This document shows, piece by piece, positions 22,385-30,509 of a DNA stretch of 41,024 bases. Every line of letters begins with the position of its first letter. Within the stretch, counting starts at the first letter, position 1. Source of the DNA: a virus; IMG/VR virus record IMGVR_UViG_3300008220_000017, positions 1-41,024 of that record; one strand, given 5' to 3'. Below the pieces are notes generated by a model. The model worked only from the letters and a program-made list of their open reading frames with translations. It had not been told where the DNA came from and ran no database searches. The translations under genes were made by a program, and so were the position numbers.

Positions 22385-23041
22385 ATCAGTATTGCCGTCA
22401 TAACATCGCCCGCAAATGCGATTTCCAACCTTATCGATCTTGTCACTGAAATACGCGACGAGATGGATGATGATGCCTATCCGGCAGACAAGATTTATCG
22501 GGCCATCGGCCGCGCTGAAGCCGCGTTCAACCGCGAACTGCGCGTGCCCAAGATGGAAACCGAAGCCATCCTCGACATCACGACCGAGGAAACCGACCTT
22601 CCGAACGACTTCCTTCAGATGCGCCGTATCTATGCGGAGGGCTCACCCGATCAGCCGGTGACGACGCTTTCGCCTGGAACACTGCGCTCGACCTATCAGG
22701 GCGTGAGCGGAACGCCTGCTGCCTATGCGATCGAGAACCGCCGCATCATCGTGGGACCGGTCGGATCGTTTCAGGCGAAGGTGCTGTATTACGCGCGCAT
22801 CCCGTCGCTGACGGAAGACAACCCGACGAACTGGCTGCTGGACGAGCATCCCGACGTTTATCTGCATTACGTCCTGTCGGTGCTGTTCAACAAGACGGGC
22901 GATAGTGAGCGTTCGGCGATGAACCTGTCGATCGCACGGGATCTGATGGCCTCAATCAATGACAGCGGCATGAAAAACCGCTGGGGTGCGGGGCCGCTTG
23001 TACCGACCGGGCTCAGGCAGGTTCGCGGCGCGCGTATCTAA
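22385..23041 (+). CDS. Head-tail adaptor protein (SU10-like), ATC start
   Basis: 218 residues if started at ATC 22385. The body fits the SU10/P22 gp4-like adaptor family: ISNLIDLVTEIRDEMDDD, IYRAIGRAEAAFNRELRV, METEAILDITTEETDLPNDF, VLYYARIPSLTEDNPTNWL. The conserved first helix lies upstream of the first ATG (22463), and between the in-frame stop (22373) and that ATG there is no ATG, GTG or TTG. ATC 22385 stands exactly 5 nt behind GGAGG. A gene caller limited to usual starts would cut off 26 residues. Confidence 0.85.
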   Translation: MSIAVITSPANAISNLIDLVTEIRDEMDDDAYPADKIYRAIGRAEAAFNRELRVPKMETEAILDITTEETDLPNDFLQMRRIYAEGSPDQPVTTLSPGTLRSTYQGVSGTPAAYAIENRRIIVGPVGSFQAKVLYYARIPSLTEDNPTNWLLDEHPDVYLHYVLSVLFNKTGDSERSAMNLSIARDLMASINDSGMKNRWGAGPLVPTGLRQVRGARI

Positions 23042-23244
23042 TTCTTCCAGTCGGTGGTGCGCAATTCGGCTTCCAAGTCAAGGTGCCGTCGCCGCTTCAC
23101 AAAGTCTTCCATAAGTTTCGGGTCATGTCGGAGCGCGAAAATATCAGTGGTCATCTGCATCCACTGACGTTTCGCGTCTCGGTCAACAGGGCAGGACAGC
23201 AACCTGCCCACAGCACCATTCGCGTCAAATTCGATTTCAGCCAT
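23038..23244 (-). CDS. Small antisense hypothetical protein (68 aa)
   Basis: 68 residues, acidic N-terminus (MAEIEFDANGAVGRLLSCPV) and charged helical C-terminus (KLMEDFVKRRRHLDLEAEL). Its stop overlaps the adaptor stop tail-to-tail in CTAA. No strong ribosome binding site. Without it the stretch 23042-23284 would be empty, which supports a real inserted gene. Not recognised. Confidence 0.55.
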   Translation of the reverse strand: MAEIEFDANGAVGRLLSCPVDRDAKRQWMQMTTDIFALRHDPKLMEDFVKRRRHLDLEAELRTTDWKN

Positions 23245-23284
23245 ACACCACGGCTAGCACACTCAAGGCGAAAGGGCAAAGCGA

Positions 23285-24697
23285 ATGAAGTATGCCTTGC
23301 CCGCCTTCCTGCCAGACCAGCTACCACGCGGTGATGTCCTCACAAGGGCGGAGAACGTCTATCCTGCGCGCAATGGGTATCGGGCGGCCCAAGGATTCAT
23401 TTCCGTCTCTGACGCCCTTCCTGCGGCGTTCAAGGGCGGTTCCAGCTTCATTGCCTCCAACGGCACGGCATCGCTGCTTGTGGGCACCTCGAATGGCCTT
23501 GTAAAGCTATCGGGCGGGTCATGGGTTGATTTGCTGGTGGCCCTGTCCATTGGTGGGCGTTGGCGGTTCGCGCAATTCGGTGATTTCGCGGTCTGCGCGA
23601 ACGGCGTGACCACGTATCAGGTCGATCTTGTGGGCTCCACGGCTTCGCAGATTACCGGCGCACCTAGTCTGGTGGACGTGGATGTGGTGGGCGATCATGT
23701 CGTGGGCACGCAGCCGAACGGCAACATCCTGCGGGTTCGCTGGTCGGCGTTCAACGATCACACGGGCTGGGCGGTTGGAACGAACCAGTCGGGCGAATGG
23801 ACGGGCCTCGAAGGCGGCGAGGTCATGGGCGTTGTCGGAGGTGAATACGGGGTGATCCTCCAGCGCGAGCGGCTTGTCCGCATGTCGCGCACCGGGGATG
23901 CGGACGCGCCGTTCCAGTTTGACCCGTTCGGGCATAATTTCGGCTGCGCTTCCAAGGCCTCAATCGCACGGGCGGGTTCGTCGGTGTTCTATTTATCGGA
24001 TCGCGGCTTCATGGCTTGCGAGAACGGGCAGGCACCGCGCCCCATCGGGGATCAGAAGTTCGATAAGAGCTTTCGCGATAGCTTGGGCGAGGATGATTTC
24101 GAGCGTTTGTGGTCGGTAATTGATCCGAAGAACACGCGCGTCATGTGGGGGATACCGGGCCAGATCGGAACGGTCTGGGTTTACGATTGGTCGCTGGATC
24201 AAGCTTCGACCCTTTCGCTGCCGTTCGATGGTCTGTTTGCAGGTTTCGAGAACAGCACCGACTTGGATTCACTGGCGGCGATCTACCCCGACCTCGACGC
24301 GATGCCAATTTCGCTTGACGATCCGCGCTGGAGTGGCGGGGCACCGCGATTCTATGTCGTGCAGAATGGGCAAATCGGTGTTCTCGTAGGCGCGAACATG
24401 GTGGCGCGCATTACGACCGGAGAATTTCCGCCCAACGGCGTGCGGACAACTCGTATGCGAGCGGTATGGCCGGACACGGATGCGATTACGGGTGTGACGT
24501 GTCAGGTGACGCAGGCCCAGCGGCGCGGGGACCGGGGGCAGGATCGAGCGGCAAGCAACATGCAGGCATCGGGCCGCATCCCGATTCAGGCGAACGGCAA
24601 GTATCTGACCTTCGATTGGACGATCGATAACCCGGATTGGACCTATATCGACGGGTTCGAGATCGAACAAAGCGCCGGGGGGCTGCGAAAGCAATGA
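23285..24697 (+). CDS. P22 gp10-like DNA stabilisation / tail hub protein
   Basis: 470 residues, beta-propeller-like throughout (MKYALPAFLPDQLPRGDVLT, RAENVYPARNGYRAAQGF, then repeated blades such as GDHVVGTQPNGNILRVRWS and SSVFYLSDRGFMACENG). This is the pattern of packaged-DNA stabilisation proteins that plug the portal and form the tail tube of short-tailed phages. AAAGGGC lies before ATG 23285. The next start overlaps its stop. Confidence 0.85.
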   Translation: MKYALPAFLPDQLPRGDVLTRAENVYPARNGYRAAQGFISVSDALPAAFKGGSSFIASNGTASLLVGTSNGLVKLSGGSWVDLLVALSIGGRWRFAQFGDFAVCANGVTTYQVDLVGSTASQITGAPSLVDVDVVGDHVVGTQPNGNILRVRWSAFNDHTGWAVGTNQSGEWTGLEGGEVMGVVGGEYGVILQRERLVRMSRTGDADAPFQFDPFGHNFGCASKASIARAGSSVFYLSDRGFMACENGQAPRPIGDQKFDKSFRDSLGEDDFERLWSVIDPKNTRVMWGIPGQIGTVWVYDWSLDQASTLSLPFDGLFAGFENSTDLDSLAAIYPDLDAMPISLDDPRWSGGAPRFYVVQNGQIGVLVGANMVARITTGEFPPNGVRTTRMRAVWPDTDAITGVTCQVTQAQRRGDRGQDRAASNMQASGRIPIQANGKYLTFDWTIDNPDWTYIDGFEIEQSAGGLRKQ

Positions 24698-24915
24698 GCT
24701 GGCCCAAGGTTCCGACAACATTCGGCACGGACGATTGGCCTCGCAAGATCGCGAATGCGGTGAACGATCTTCTTGGGCGCGCTGATGAACTGGAAAAGGC
24801 GACCAATTGGGCCGCTTTACAAGACTTTCCCGACGATGCGGCTGCGGCAACAGGCGGCGTAGCAGTGGGCCAGCTCTATCGGACTGGTTCAAGCTTGAAG
24901 GTGCGCGTCACATGA
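24694..24915 (+). CDS. Small tail/neck protein (73 aa)
   Basis: 73 residues from ATG 24694 (MSWPKVPTTFGTDDWPRKIA) with the C-terminal FPDDAAAATGGVAVGQLYRT and LKVRV pattern, common as a short terminal domain on phage tail proteins. ATGA junctions on both sides. Role inferred from place between the gp10-like hub and the ejection genes. Confidence 0.68.
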   Translation: MSWPKVPTTFGTDDWPRKIANAVNDLLGRADELEKATNWAALQDFPDDAAAATGGVAVGQLYRTGSSLKVRVT

Positions 24916-25280
24916 TCCGCGAAGCATGGGAGGCTTACGAGCCCTTCCGCGAACAGTTTACGTCCCTCGCTCCTGACAAATACCCGCCCGAATACATCGA
25001 CAGCTGCGTGATGATCGGCAGTTGGCGATGCTGGGGCACGGACGAAGCGGCGATACTGTTTGAACTCAAAAAGTACCCGTCTGGAATTACCGAAGTTTAC
25101 GGGTGGGCGGCTGCGGGTGAATTGAACGCAATAAAAGAACTAATCTACGCCGTTGAGATTTGGGGACGCGCCAATGGAGCGCGTGCGGCGGAAATCGAAA
25201 GCCGTCCTGGTTGGTCGAAGGCTCTTGCAAGTGAGGGCTACGAAATAACGCAGGTTTGTATTAGAAAAGTGTTGGCCTAA
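24912..25280 (+). CDS. GNAT-like small virion-module protein (122 aa)
   Basis: 122 residues from ATG 24912 (the ORF to 24807 is not used). WAAAGELNAIKELIYAVEIW, GARAAEIESRPGWSKAL and SEGYEITQVCIRKVL match a small GNAT-fold-like protein often coded in late operons of alphaproteobacterial phages. Whether it acetylates anything is not evident. ATGA junction upstream. Confidence 0.6.
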   Translation: MIREAWEAYEPFREQFTSLAPDKYPPEYIDSCVMIGSWRCWGTDEAAILFELKKYPSGITEVYGWAAAGELNAIKELIYAVEIWGRANGARAAEIESRPGWSKALASEGYEITQVCIRKVLA

Positions 25281-25283
25281 AAC

Positions 25284-25325
25284 GTGTCTTGGCCTAAAGT
25301 AAACGGGCCGCGACAGTGCGACTAA
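25284..25325 (+). other. 13-codon ORF resembling the start of the 24694 gene
   Basis: GTG then SWPKV, matching the first residues of the protein coded at 24694 (MSWPKV), continuing NGPRQCD and stop. The DNA differs at several silent positions. It may be a diverged fragment of that gene's 5' end left near the nuclease insertion, or chance. Confidence 0.3.
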
Positions 25326-25334
25326 CACTGCGCG
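25309..25334. other. Near-perfect hairpin upstream of HNH-AP2 gene
   Basis: CGCGACAGTG and CACTGCGCG arms around CGACTAA, perfect except one unpaired base. No T-run. Possible regulatory stem or trace of a nuclease target. Confidence 0.45.
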
Positions 25335-25365
25335 ACCCTAACCGAAACGAACATGGAGCGTTCGA

Positions 25366-25944
25366 GTGGCTGTGCACCCTTTGCCTGAAGCAGCAATGCT
25401 GCGTCAACTCTTTGAGTACGAACCCAAGACTGGTACCCTTGTTTGGCGTCCTCGCCACCAAGGCATGGCCAAGCCCGACGGCAGTCTAATCACTCATCGT
25501 GAGGCTGGCATTTTCAATACGCGTTTTGCTGGAACACCAGCTCTTGCCGTTGTCCAACCGAATGGAATGATGACCGGCAGTCTCTTCAGTCGAAAAATCT
25601 TTGCCCACGTCGTTATCTGGGCGTTGCACAACAAATGTTGGCCAGAACATGAGGTAGACCACATCGATGGCGACTGCCAAAACAACAGAATTGAAAATCT
25701 CCGGGCGGTAACCCCGTCGGAGAATCAAAGAAACAGAAGTAGGCCCAAGAACAATACTAGCGGTTGCGTAGGTGTATCATGGCATACCCGCGACAAAGTA
25801 TGGCGCGCGTATATTGGTTCCGAAAAGGGAAATACAATTTCTCTCGGAAGTTTTGGCTCAAAATTTGAAGCGATCACTGCCCGAAAAAAGGCTGAGGCGC
25901 AGTACGGCTATCACCCAAACCACGGGAGAGCCGCTAACGGATAG
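25366..25944 (+). CDS. HNH-AP2 homing endonuclease
   Basis: 192 residues from GTG 25366 behind GGAG. N-terminal helix MLRQLFEYEPKTGTLVWR, the HNH core HEVDHIDGDCQNNRIENLRA, then an AP2-type DNA-binding domain NTSGCVGVSWHTRDKVWRAY and a C-terminal helix. This HNH plus AP2 layout is the classic phage homing endonuclease, which cuts a related genome and spreads by repair. Its DNA is clearly more AT-rich than neighbouring virion genes. The stop TAG lies in GGATAGGAGGC, the ribosome binding site of the next gene. Confidence 0.93.
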   Translation: MAVHPLPEAAMLRQLFEYEPKTGTLVWRPRHQGMAKPDGSLITHREAGIFNTRFAGTPALAVVQPNGMMTGSLFSRKIFAHVVIWALHNKCWPEHEVDHIDGDCQNNRIENLRAVTPSENQRNRSRPKNNTSGCVGVSWHTRDKVWRAYIGSEKGNTISLGSFGSKFEAITARKKAEAQYGYHPNHGRAANG

Positions 25945-25953
25945 GAGGCGACC

Positions 25954-26634
25954 ATCGGACTCTCTAGCAAAAAAACGACCACGACGCAGAAAACAACCCC
26001 GATCTACGACAAGCAAATCATGGGTGCCGCGAACACGTTGCAGAACACCTATGCGGCACAGGCCCCCAAGGTTGCGGCGATGGCCGACCAGTTCGGCGGT
26101 GTGACGAACGACCTGCTGGCGCGCTATACGTCCGGCGATCCAACTGTCACCGCCGCGAACGATTACGTCCAGAACACGCTGGGCAGCGATCCGACGAACA
26201 ACCCGTATCTCGAAAGCATGATTTCGCAGACGAACGATAACGTGCGGAACCAGCTACAGGCCAGCATGGGCACGCGCGGGCTGACGGGTTCCAGTGACTA
26301 TTACGGGCTGATCGGCAAAGGTCTCGCGCAGAACGAAACCGGCCTTCGCTATGCCGATTACGACCGATCAATGGACCGCAAGGCGCAAGCGGCGGGCATG
26401 GCGGGCGGCGTGGCGGCAGGTCAGTATATCCCGCTCGCTTCTGCCCTCTCGACCGGCGGTTTCGCAACCGGCGCACCGATGGACGCGGCGCTTCGCAATG
26501 CGGCGGGCGTTGGCGGGCTTCTGGGGGGCTATACCTCGCAGACCGGCACGCAGAAGCAGAGCGGCGGCTTCCTTGGCGACCTCTTGCTGTCCGGCCTTGG
26601 CGCGGCGGGCGCGTATTTCGGGGGGCGCGGCTAA
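25954..26634 (+). CDS. Virion/ejection protein, ATC start
   Basis: 226 residues if started at ATC 25954, 5 nt behind GGAGG; the residues after it (GLSSKKTTTTQKTTPIYDKQ) are the usual start of this virion protein type. The first ATG is 22 codons later (26020) and no ATG, GTG or TTG lies between the stop of the nuclease gene and it. The body is helical then Gly/Ala-rich with hydrophobic stretches (GGFLGDLLLSGLGAAGAYFG), as in internal ejection proteins that enter the host envelope. Confidence 0.75.
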   Translation: MGLSSKKTTTTQKTTPIYDKQIMGAANTLQNTYAAQAPKVAAMADQFGGVTNDLLARYTSGDPTVTAANDYVQNTLGSDPTNNPYLESMISQTNDNVRNQLQASMGTRGLTGSSDYYGLIGKGLAQNETGLRYADYDRSMDRKAQAAGMAGGVAAGQYIPLASALSTGGFATGAPMDAALRNAAGVGGLLGGYTSQTGTQKQSGGFLGDLLLSGLGAAGAYFGGRG

Positions 26635-27251
26635 TGGCTATCGGGTTCGGCAAGCGCGGTCTGTTCGGAGCCAAGATGGGCGCACCGATCGGAACGCCCG
26701 GTATCGGTGACGACATCCAGCGCCAGCGCATGGGAATGCCCGATATGGCACCCGGCCTAGGAATGCAGGCCGAACAGCCGAAGCAAGGCCGTGGCAGCTT
26801 CCTCCCCTACGCCCTTGCAGCGGTCGAGGACACGCTTTCCCGGCAAATGGGGTATGCACCCCAAGGCGTAGCCCGGATCAACGCCCAGCAGGCCGCACAG
26901 CAGCAGGCAATGGCCGATCAGGCGGCAGAGATGCGGAAACGGTCGCTGGATATGGCCGACTGGCAGGCAAAAAAGCAGTGGGAGATCGACAACGCGCCCC
27001 CGCCGAACAACGACACGATCAACGATTTCGAATGGTATAAGGGCCTGTCGGGCGCTGACAAGGAACTCTATCATCGCATGAAGCCGCAAAACATGATCGT
27101 CGATAATGGGGATGGCACGAAGTCAATTATCCCGATCGGCGCGAATGGTCCGATAGTCGGCGGCGGACAGCAGCAGGCACCCTCCAAGCCGGTTGGCGGA
27201 CTTATGCCGATGGGAGGTCCGACGCAGCCCGCGTCGGGCGGGTTTCGATAA
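26634..27251 (+). CDS. Virion/ejection protein (205 aa)
   Basis: 205 residues: Gly/Met-rich start (MAIGFGKRGLFGAKMGAPIG), Gln/Ala coiled-coil middle (RINAQQAAQQQAMADQAAEM), Pro/Gly-rich end (GGLMPMGGPTQPASGG). TAATG junction upstream. Its stop comes one codon after TTT in GGG TTT CGA TAA; the +1 frame from there runs straight into the peptidase domain, see the frameshift finding. Probably an internal virion protein. Confidence 0.72.
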   Translation: MAIGFGKRGLFGAKMGAPIGTPGIGDDIQRQRMGMPDMAPGLGMQAEQPKQGRGSFLPYALAAVEDTLSRQMGYAPQGVARINAQQAAQQQAMADQAAEMRKRSLDMADWQAKKQWEIDNAPPPNNDTINDFEWYKGLSGADKELYHRMKPQNMIVDNGDGTKSIIPIGANGPIVGGGQQQAPSKPVGGLMPMGGPTQPASGGFR

Positions 27252-27564
27252 GGGCTTCGACCCGCTTGGATGGGCGAAAGGCCAAGGCCTGACCCCGACC
27301 AGTGGCTTTCGCACGCAAACGCACCAAGACTCGCTCAGAGCGCGCGGGCTGACTCAGACCCGCCATTCCTCGCACACGCGGGGGGATGCACTCGACTTCG
27401 CCGTTCCGCGCGGCATGACCAAGGCGCAGGCAATCGAGATGGTGAAGCGCCAATATCCCGGCGCAAAGGCCATTCCAAGCAATGGCAACGCAATTCACGT
27501 AACATTCCCCGGTTGGCGCAACGCACCGGACGTAAGCGGCTCGCGCCGAAGGTATGGAGGCTAA
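27193..27564 (+). CDS. M15-type peptidase domain (possible frameshift product)
   Basis: Zinc peptidase of the M15 (D-Ala-D-Ala carboxypeptidase-like) pattern: SGFRTQTHQDSL, HSSHTRGDALDFAVP with ligands His61 and Asp68, and the last ligand in AIHVTF (His102). It would cut peptide bridges of peptidoglycan during DNA entry. The only start in frame is TTG 27193, without ribosome binding site and 59 bp inside the upstream gene. Better explanations are a +1 shift from that gene or coupled reinitiation. Confidence 0.7.
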   Translation: MADLCRWEVRRSPRRAGFDKGFDPLGWAKGQGLTPTSGFRTQTHQDSLRARGLTQTRHSSHTRGDALDFAVPRGMTKAQAIEMVKRQYPGAKAIPSNGNAIHVTFPGWRNAPDVSGSRRRYGG

Positions 27565-27567
27565 AGT

Positions 27568-30117
27568 ATGCCGCGTTTCACCGATCAGGCAGGCAATGTG
27601 TGGGAAGCCACCGGCCCCGATGATCCCAATCCGGTTTTCGTGTCTGGCCCTCAGCGTGGGCCGGTGACGATCGGGCGTCCTGATCCGACGTTGCAGTATG
27701 AAGCGCCGAAGGCTGCGCTCGACATTGAAAATACCCGCAGCACCATTGCAGATCGTCAGGCCGACAATGAGATGGCTCGGCGTAATTTCGACCGTCAGTT
27801 GAACAATGACGCGGCCAATCGCGCTCTAGCCGAACGCCGCCTTGCACTGGACGAGGCGGCGGCGGAACGTGCTGCGGCGAATGCTGGTGGCAAAGCGCCC
27901 GATCCAATGAAGCTGGCGCAGTTCCGCGCGCTGGAGCAGCAAATCGCGCGCGTGCAGGAGCTTTACGATGCAGGCCCAGGAAGCACTTCCGGGGTAGCTG
28001 GCATCATGGACTACCTGCCGGGCGATGCAAATTCGGCATTCGATTCCGCCGCCGCCGGCCTTGGCGAGGTGGGCTTGGCTGCATTCCGCGTTCCTGGCGT
28101 TGGGTCGCAGTCGGACACCGAGCTTCGCCAGTTCGTCGCTGCGAACACGCCCAGCGCGTCGGATCGCGATGCGGCCATTCGTGAAAAGCTTGGCAACCTG
28201 CGCCGCCGATTGGAAGCGACCCGCACCGAGCTTGGCATGGATGCCCCTGTGCAGGACGAACGCCCAAACGCCATGACGCGCCTGCGCACGGATGGCGGCG
28301 CAACCGAACCGTTGAGCGCCGCCGATGCTGGCGACGATATGCGCTCTGTTCCCTATCCCGAACAAGGGCAGGCCGAACACGACGCGCTTGTTCGCAATAT
28401 GCTGGCGCGCAACGGCAATCGGCTCGATCCGCAGGAATATGCGCAAGTTCGAGCGGAATTGGACCGCAAGTATGGTGTGCGCTCCGATCCGCAGGCTAAT
28501 GAGGCGTGGGCGGCGGGTATCAACGACTACATTGACAACGGCGGCAAGACCCTACCGACTGGCATTCAGGCTGGGCAGGAAGCGATGTCTGCGGTTGATC
28601 AGGCGCGCAATGCGGCGGCGACCAGCCCCCTTGGAGCCGGTATTATCGGGGCGGCAGACGCCCTCTCGCTCGGCTCGCTTCAGGTCATGGAACCGGGAAA
28701 GATTAGTGCCCTCGAAAACAAGGGCGGACTGACTAGTGCAGGATTGCTTGCCGGTCAGATTGGTGGCTCGATCGGCGCCACGATGGGGGGCGCTGGCCTC
28801 GCGGCTAAAGGAGCGGCTAAACTCGCTCCGCAGATTCTTGGGGGTGGCAAGTGGGCACAGTTCGGGCGTAATCTCGGGACCGATGTCGCTTACGGCGCTG
28901 GGTATGGTGCGAACACTGAGGGCGACCCGCTAACGGGGGCTGCGCTTGCCGGTGTGGGTTCCGCAGGCGGTCAAGCCATCGGTTCCACTCTCGGTCGCGC
29001 GATCGGCGGTCTTGACCTGTCGAAAGCCGCTGAAGGACTAGCGGCGCGCGGTGTGCCGCTGACTGCCGGGCGTCGGCTTGGCGATTTCGCCTCGCGCGTC
29101 GAGGACAAGATGGCTTCGTTGCCCGTGGTGGGCGATATGGTGCGCCGTCGCTCGCTCGATAGCATGGAGGGCTTCAACCGCGCCGCTTTTGACGAGGCTG
29201 GTCAGCCGATCGACTATAAGCCGTCCGCGATTGGCGATGTCGGGATCGAGGAATTTCAGAACAAGGTATCTGAAGCCTACGACAATGCTACGGCGGGCTC
29301 GCAGGTTGGCTTCGACGCACAGTTCATGAACGACTTTGCCCAAGTCGGTGAGATCGGGCAGCGATTGCCTTCCGATCTTCGCCGCTCGCTTGGCGAAGTG
29401 CTTGAGGCGCGCGTTCAACCCCTGACCGACGCGGGCACGATGTCTGGCAAGGATTACCAGCAAGCCATGCGCGCGATGAAGGCCACGCGAGCCAATCCGC
29501 CGCAACGGTTCCAGGGGTTCGAACAAGATTACCGAGATGCCGTCAGCGGGGCTATGGGGGCGCTCGAAGGCGCTATGCGCCGTGGTGGCGGCGATAACGT
29601 CATTGCGGGACTAGATGCGGCCAATGCCGCAAACAAGGGCCTCAAGACCCTCCAGAGCGCCGTGGAACGCGCCCGCAACGGCACCCGCAGCGGTGAGGTC
29701 GGGATATTCGCCCCTAGCCAGTTGAGCGATGCTGTGGCGATGTCTGAGCGTAAGTATGGGGCGAATGCCCTTAAGGGCTTGGCGCAGGACGGTCAGCGTG
29801 TTCTCCCGTCAACCGTTCCAAACAGTGGGACCGCAGATCGCTTGGCACAAATGGCTCTGCCGGGCGCAGGTGCGGCCGCCCTTGGCGGTGGTGTCGGGTT
29901 CTATTCCGGCGGTGTTGAGGGCGCTCAGACAGGCACCGGCACCGCTTTGGCCCTAGGCGCGCTTCTTGCCCTTGGCGGCACGAAAGCGGGGCAAAAGACA
30001 CTGGCGGCTGCGATCAACGAACGACCAAATGCGCTTCGTCAGCTTGGCGTCGGAACTCGTAAACGCAAGGGGCTCTTCGGTGCTGCCGCGCTGCCAGTCG
30101 TGCTTCCAGCTAACTAG
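27568..30117 (+). CDS. Large internal virion/ejection protein (849 aa)
   Basis: 849 residues with N-terminal MPRFTDQAGNVWEATGPDDP, long charged helices (about 55-130 and 180-240), a Gly/Ala-rich hydrophobic middle (IGGSIGATMGGAGLAAKGAA; about 390-490) and again near the C-terminus (GAGAAALGGGVGFYSGG). This mix of coiled coils and membrane-seeking Gly/Ala stretches is typical of proteins expelled with the DNA through the envelope (P22 gp16/gp20-like role). GGAGG before ATG 27568. Its stop overlaps the stop of an antisense gene in CTAG. Confidence 0.82.
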   Translation: MPRFTDQAGNVWEATGPDDPNPVFVSGPQRGPVTIGRPDPTLQYEAPKAALDIENTRSTIADRQADNEMARRNFDRQLNNDAANRALAERRLALDEAAAERAAANAGGKAPDPMKLAQFRALEQQIARVQELYDAGPGSTSGVAGIMDYLPGDANSAFDSAAAGLGEVGLAAFRVPGVGSQSDTELRQFVAANTPSASDRDAAIREKLGNLRRRLEATRTELGMDAPVQDERPNAMTRLRTDGGATEPLSAADAGDDMRSVPYPEQGQAEHDALVRNMLARNGNRLDPQEYAQVRAELDRKYGVRSDPQANEAWAAGINDYIDNGGKTLPTGIQAGQEAMSAVDQARNAAATSPLGAGIIGAADALSLGSLQVMEPGKISALENKGGLTSAGLLAGQIGGSIGATMGGAGLAAKGAAKLAPQILGGGKWAQFGRNLGTDVAYGAGYGANTEGDPLTGAALAGVGSAGGQAIGSTLGRAIGGLDLSKAAEGLAARGVPLTAGRRLGDFASRVEDKMASLPVVGDMVRRRSLDSMEGFNRAAFDEAGQPIDYKPSAIGDVGIEEFQNKVSEAYDNATAGSQVGFDAQFMNDFAQVGEIGQRLPSDLRRSLGEVLEARVQPLTDAGTMSGKDYQQAMRAMKATRANPPQRFQGFEQDYRDAVSGAMGALEGAMRRGGGDNVIAGLDAANAANKGLKTLQSAVERARNGTRSGEVGIFAPSQLSDAVAMSERKYGANALKGLAQDGQRVLPSTVPNSGTADRLAQMALPGAGAAALGGGVGFYSGGVEGAQTGTGTALALGALLALGGTKAGQKTLAAAINERPNALRQLGVGTRKRKGLFGAAALPVVLPAN

Positions 30118-30422
30118 CCTACGAGGCTAAAGAAAGTTTCAACCCACCAGCGTTGGCCATCCCGACCCCAGAACAAGACTGCGATACTGAGTGTGGCCCA
30201 AATGGTCAGCGCGAAGGAAAAGAACGCATACTTCCCCCACCGAAACGCGGTGTTCACCCAATCCGTCCAATCGTGAACGACATAGGAGTCTGATCGCTTG
30301 CTGTAGCGCATAGGCAGGCCTTCTTGCTGCCTGCGTCTGCGGAAAGCGATCCAGCGCTCCACAATTACGATCCAGACGGCGACCACGATCGCCTTCCAGA
30401 ACATGATCCAACCGATGCTCAT
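30114..30422 (-). CDS. Antisense membrane protein (102 aa)
   Basis: 102 residues from ATG 30422 (MSIGWIMFWKAIVVAVWIVI, first membrane segment; FSFALTIWATLSIAVLFW, second), Trp-rich, with a basic loop RRRRQQEG between. The ORF is open to a TTG at 30503, less likely. It lies on the strand opposite to the late genes, stop-to-stop with the ejection gene. Candidate lysogenic conversion or exclusion gene; unrecognised family. Confidence 0.62.
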   Translation of the reverse strand: MSIGWIMFWKAIVVAVWIVIVERWIAFRRRRQQEGLPMRYSKRSDSYVVHDWTDWVNTAFRWGKYAFFSFALTIWATLSIAVLFWGRDGQRWWVETFFSLVG

Positions 30423-30509
30423 CGGGCATCGCAATACCACACCTTCATCAGCCTGCCAATCGGCGGGCGATTGCTTGCCAAGAATCACGATTTGTTCTAT
30501 CAATAAACC

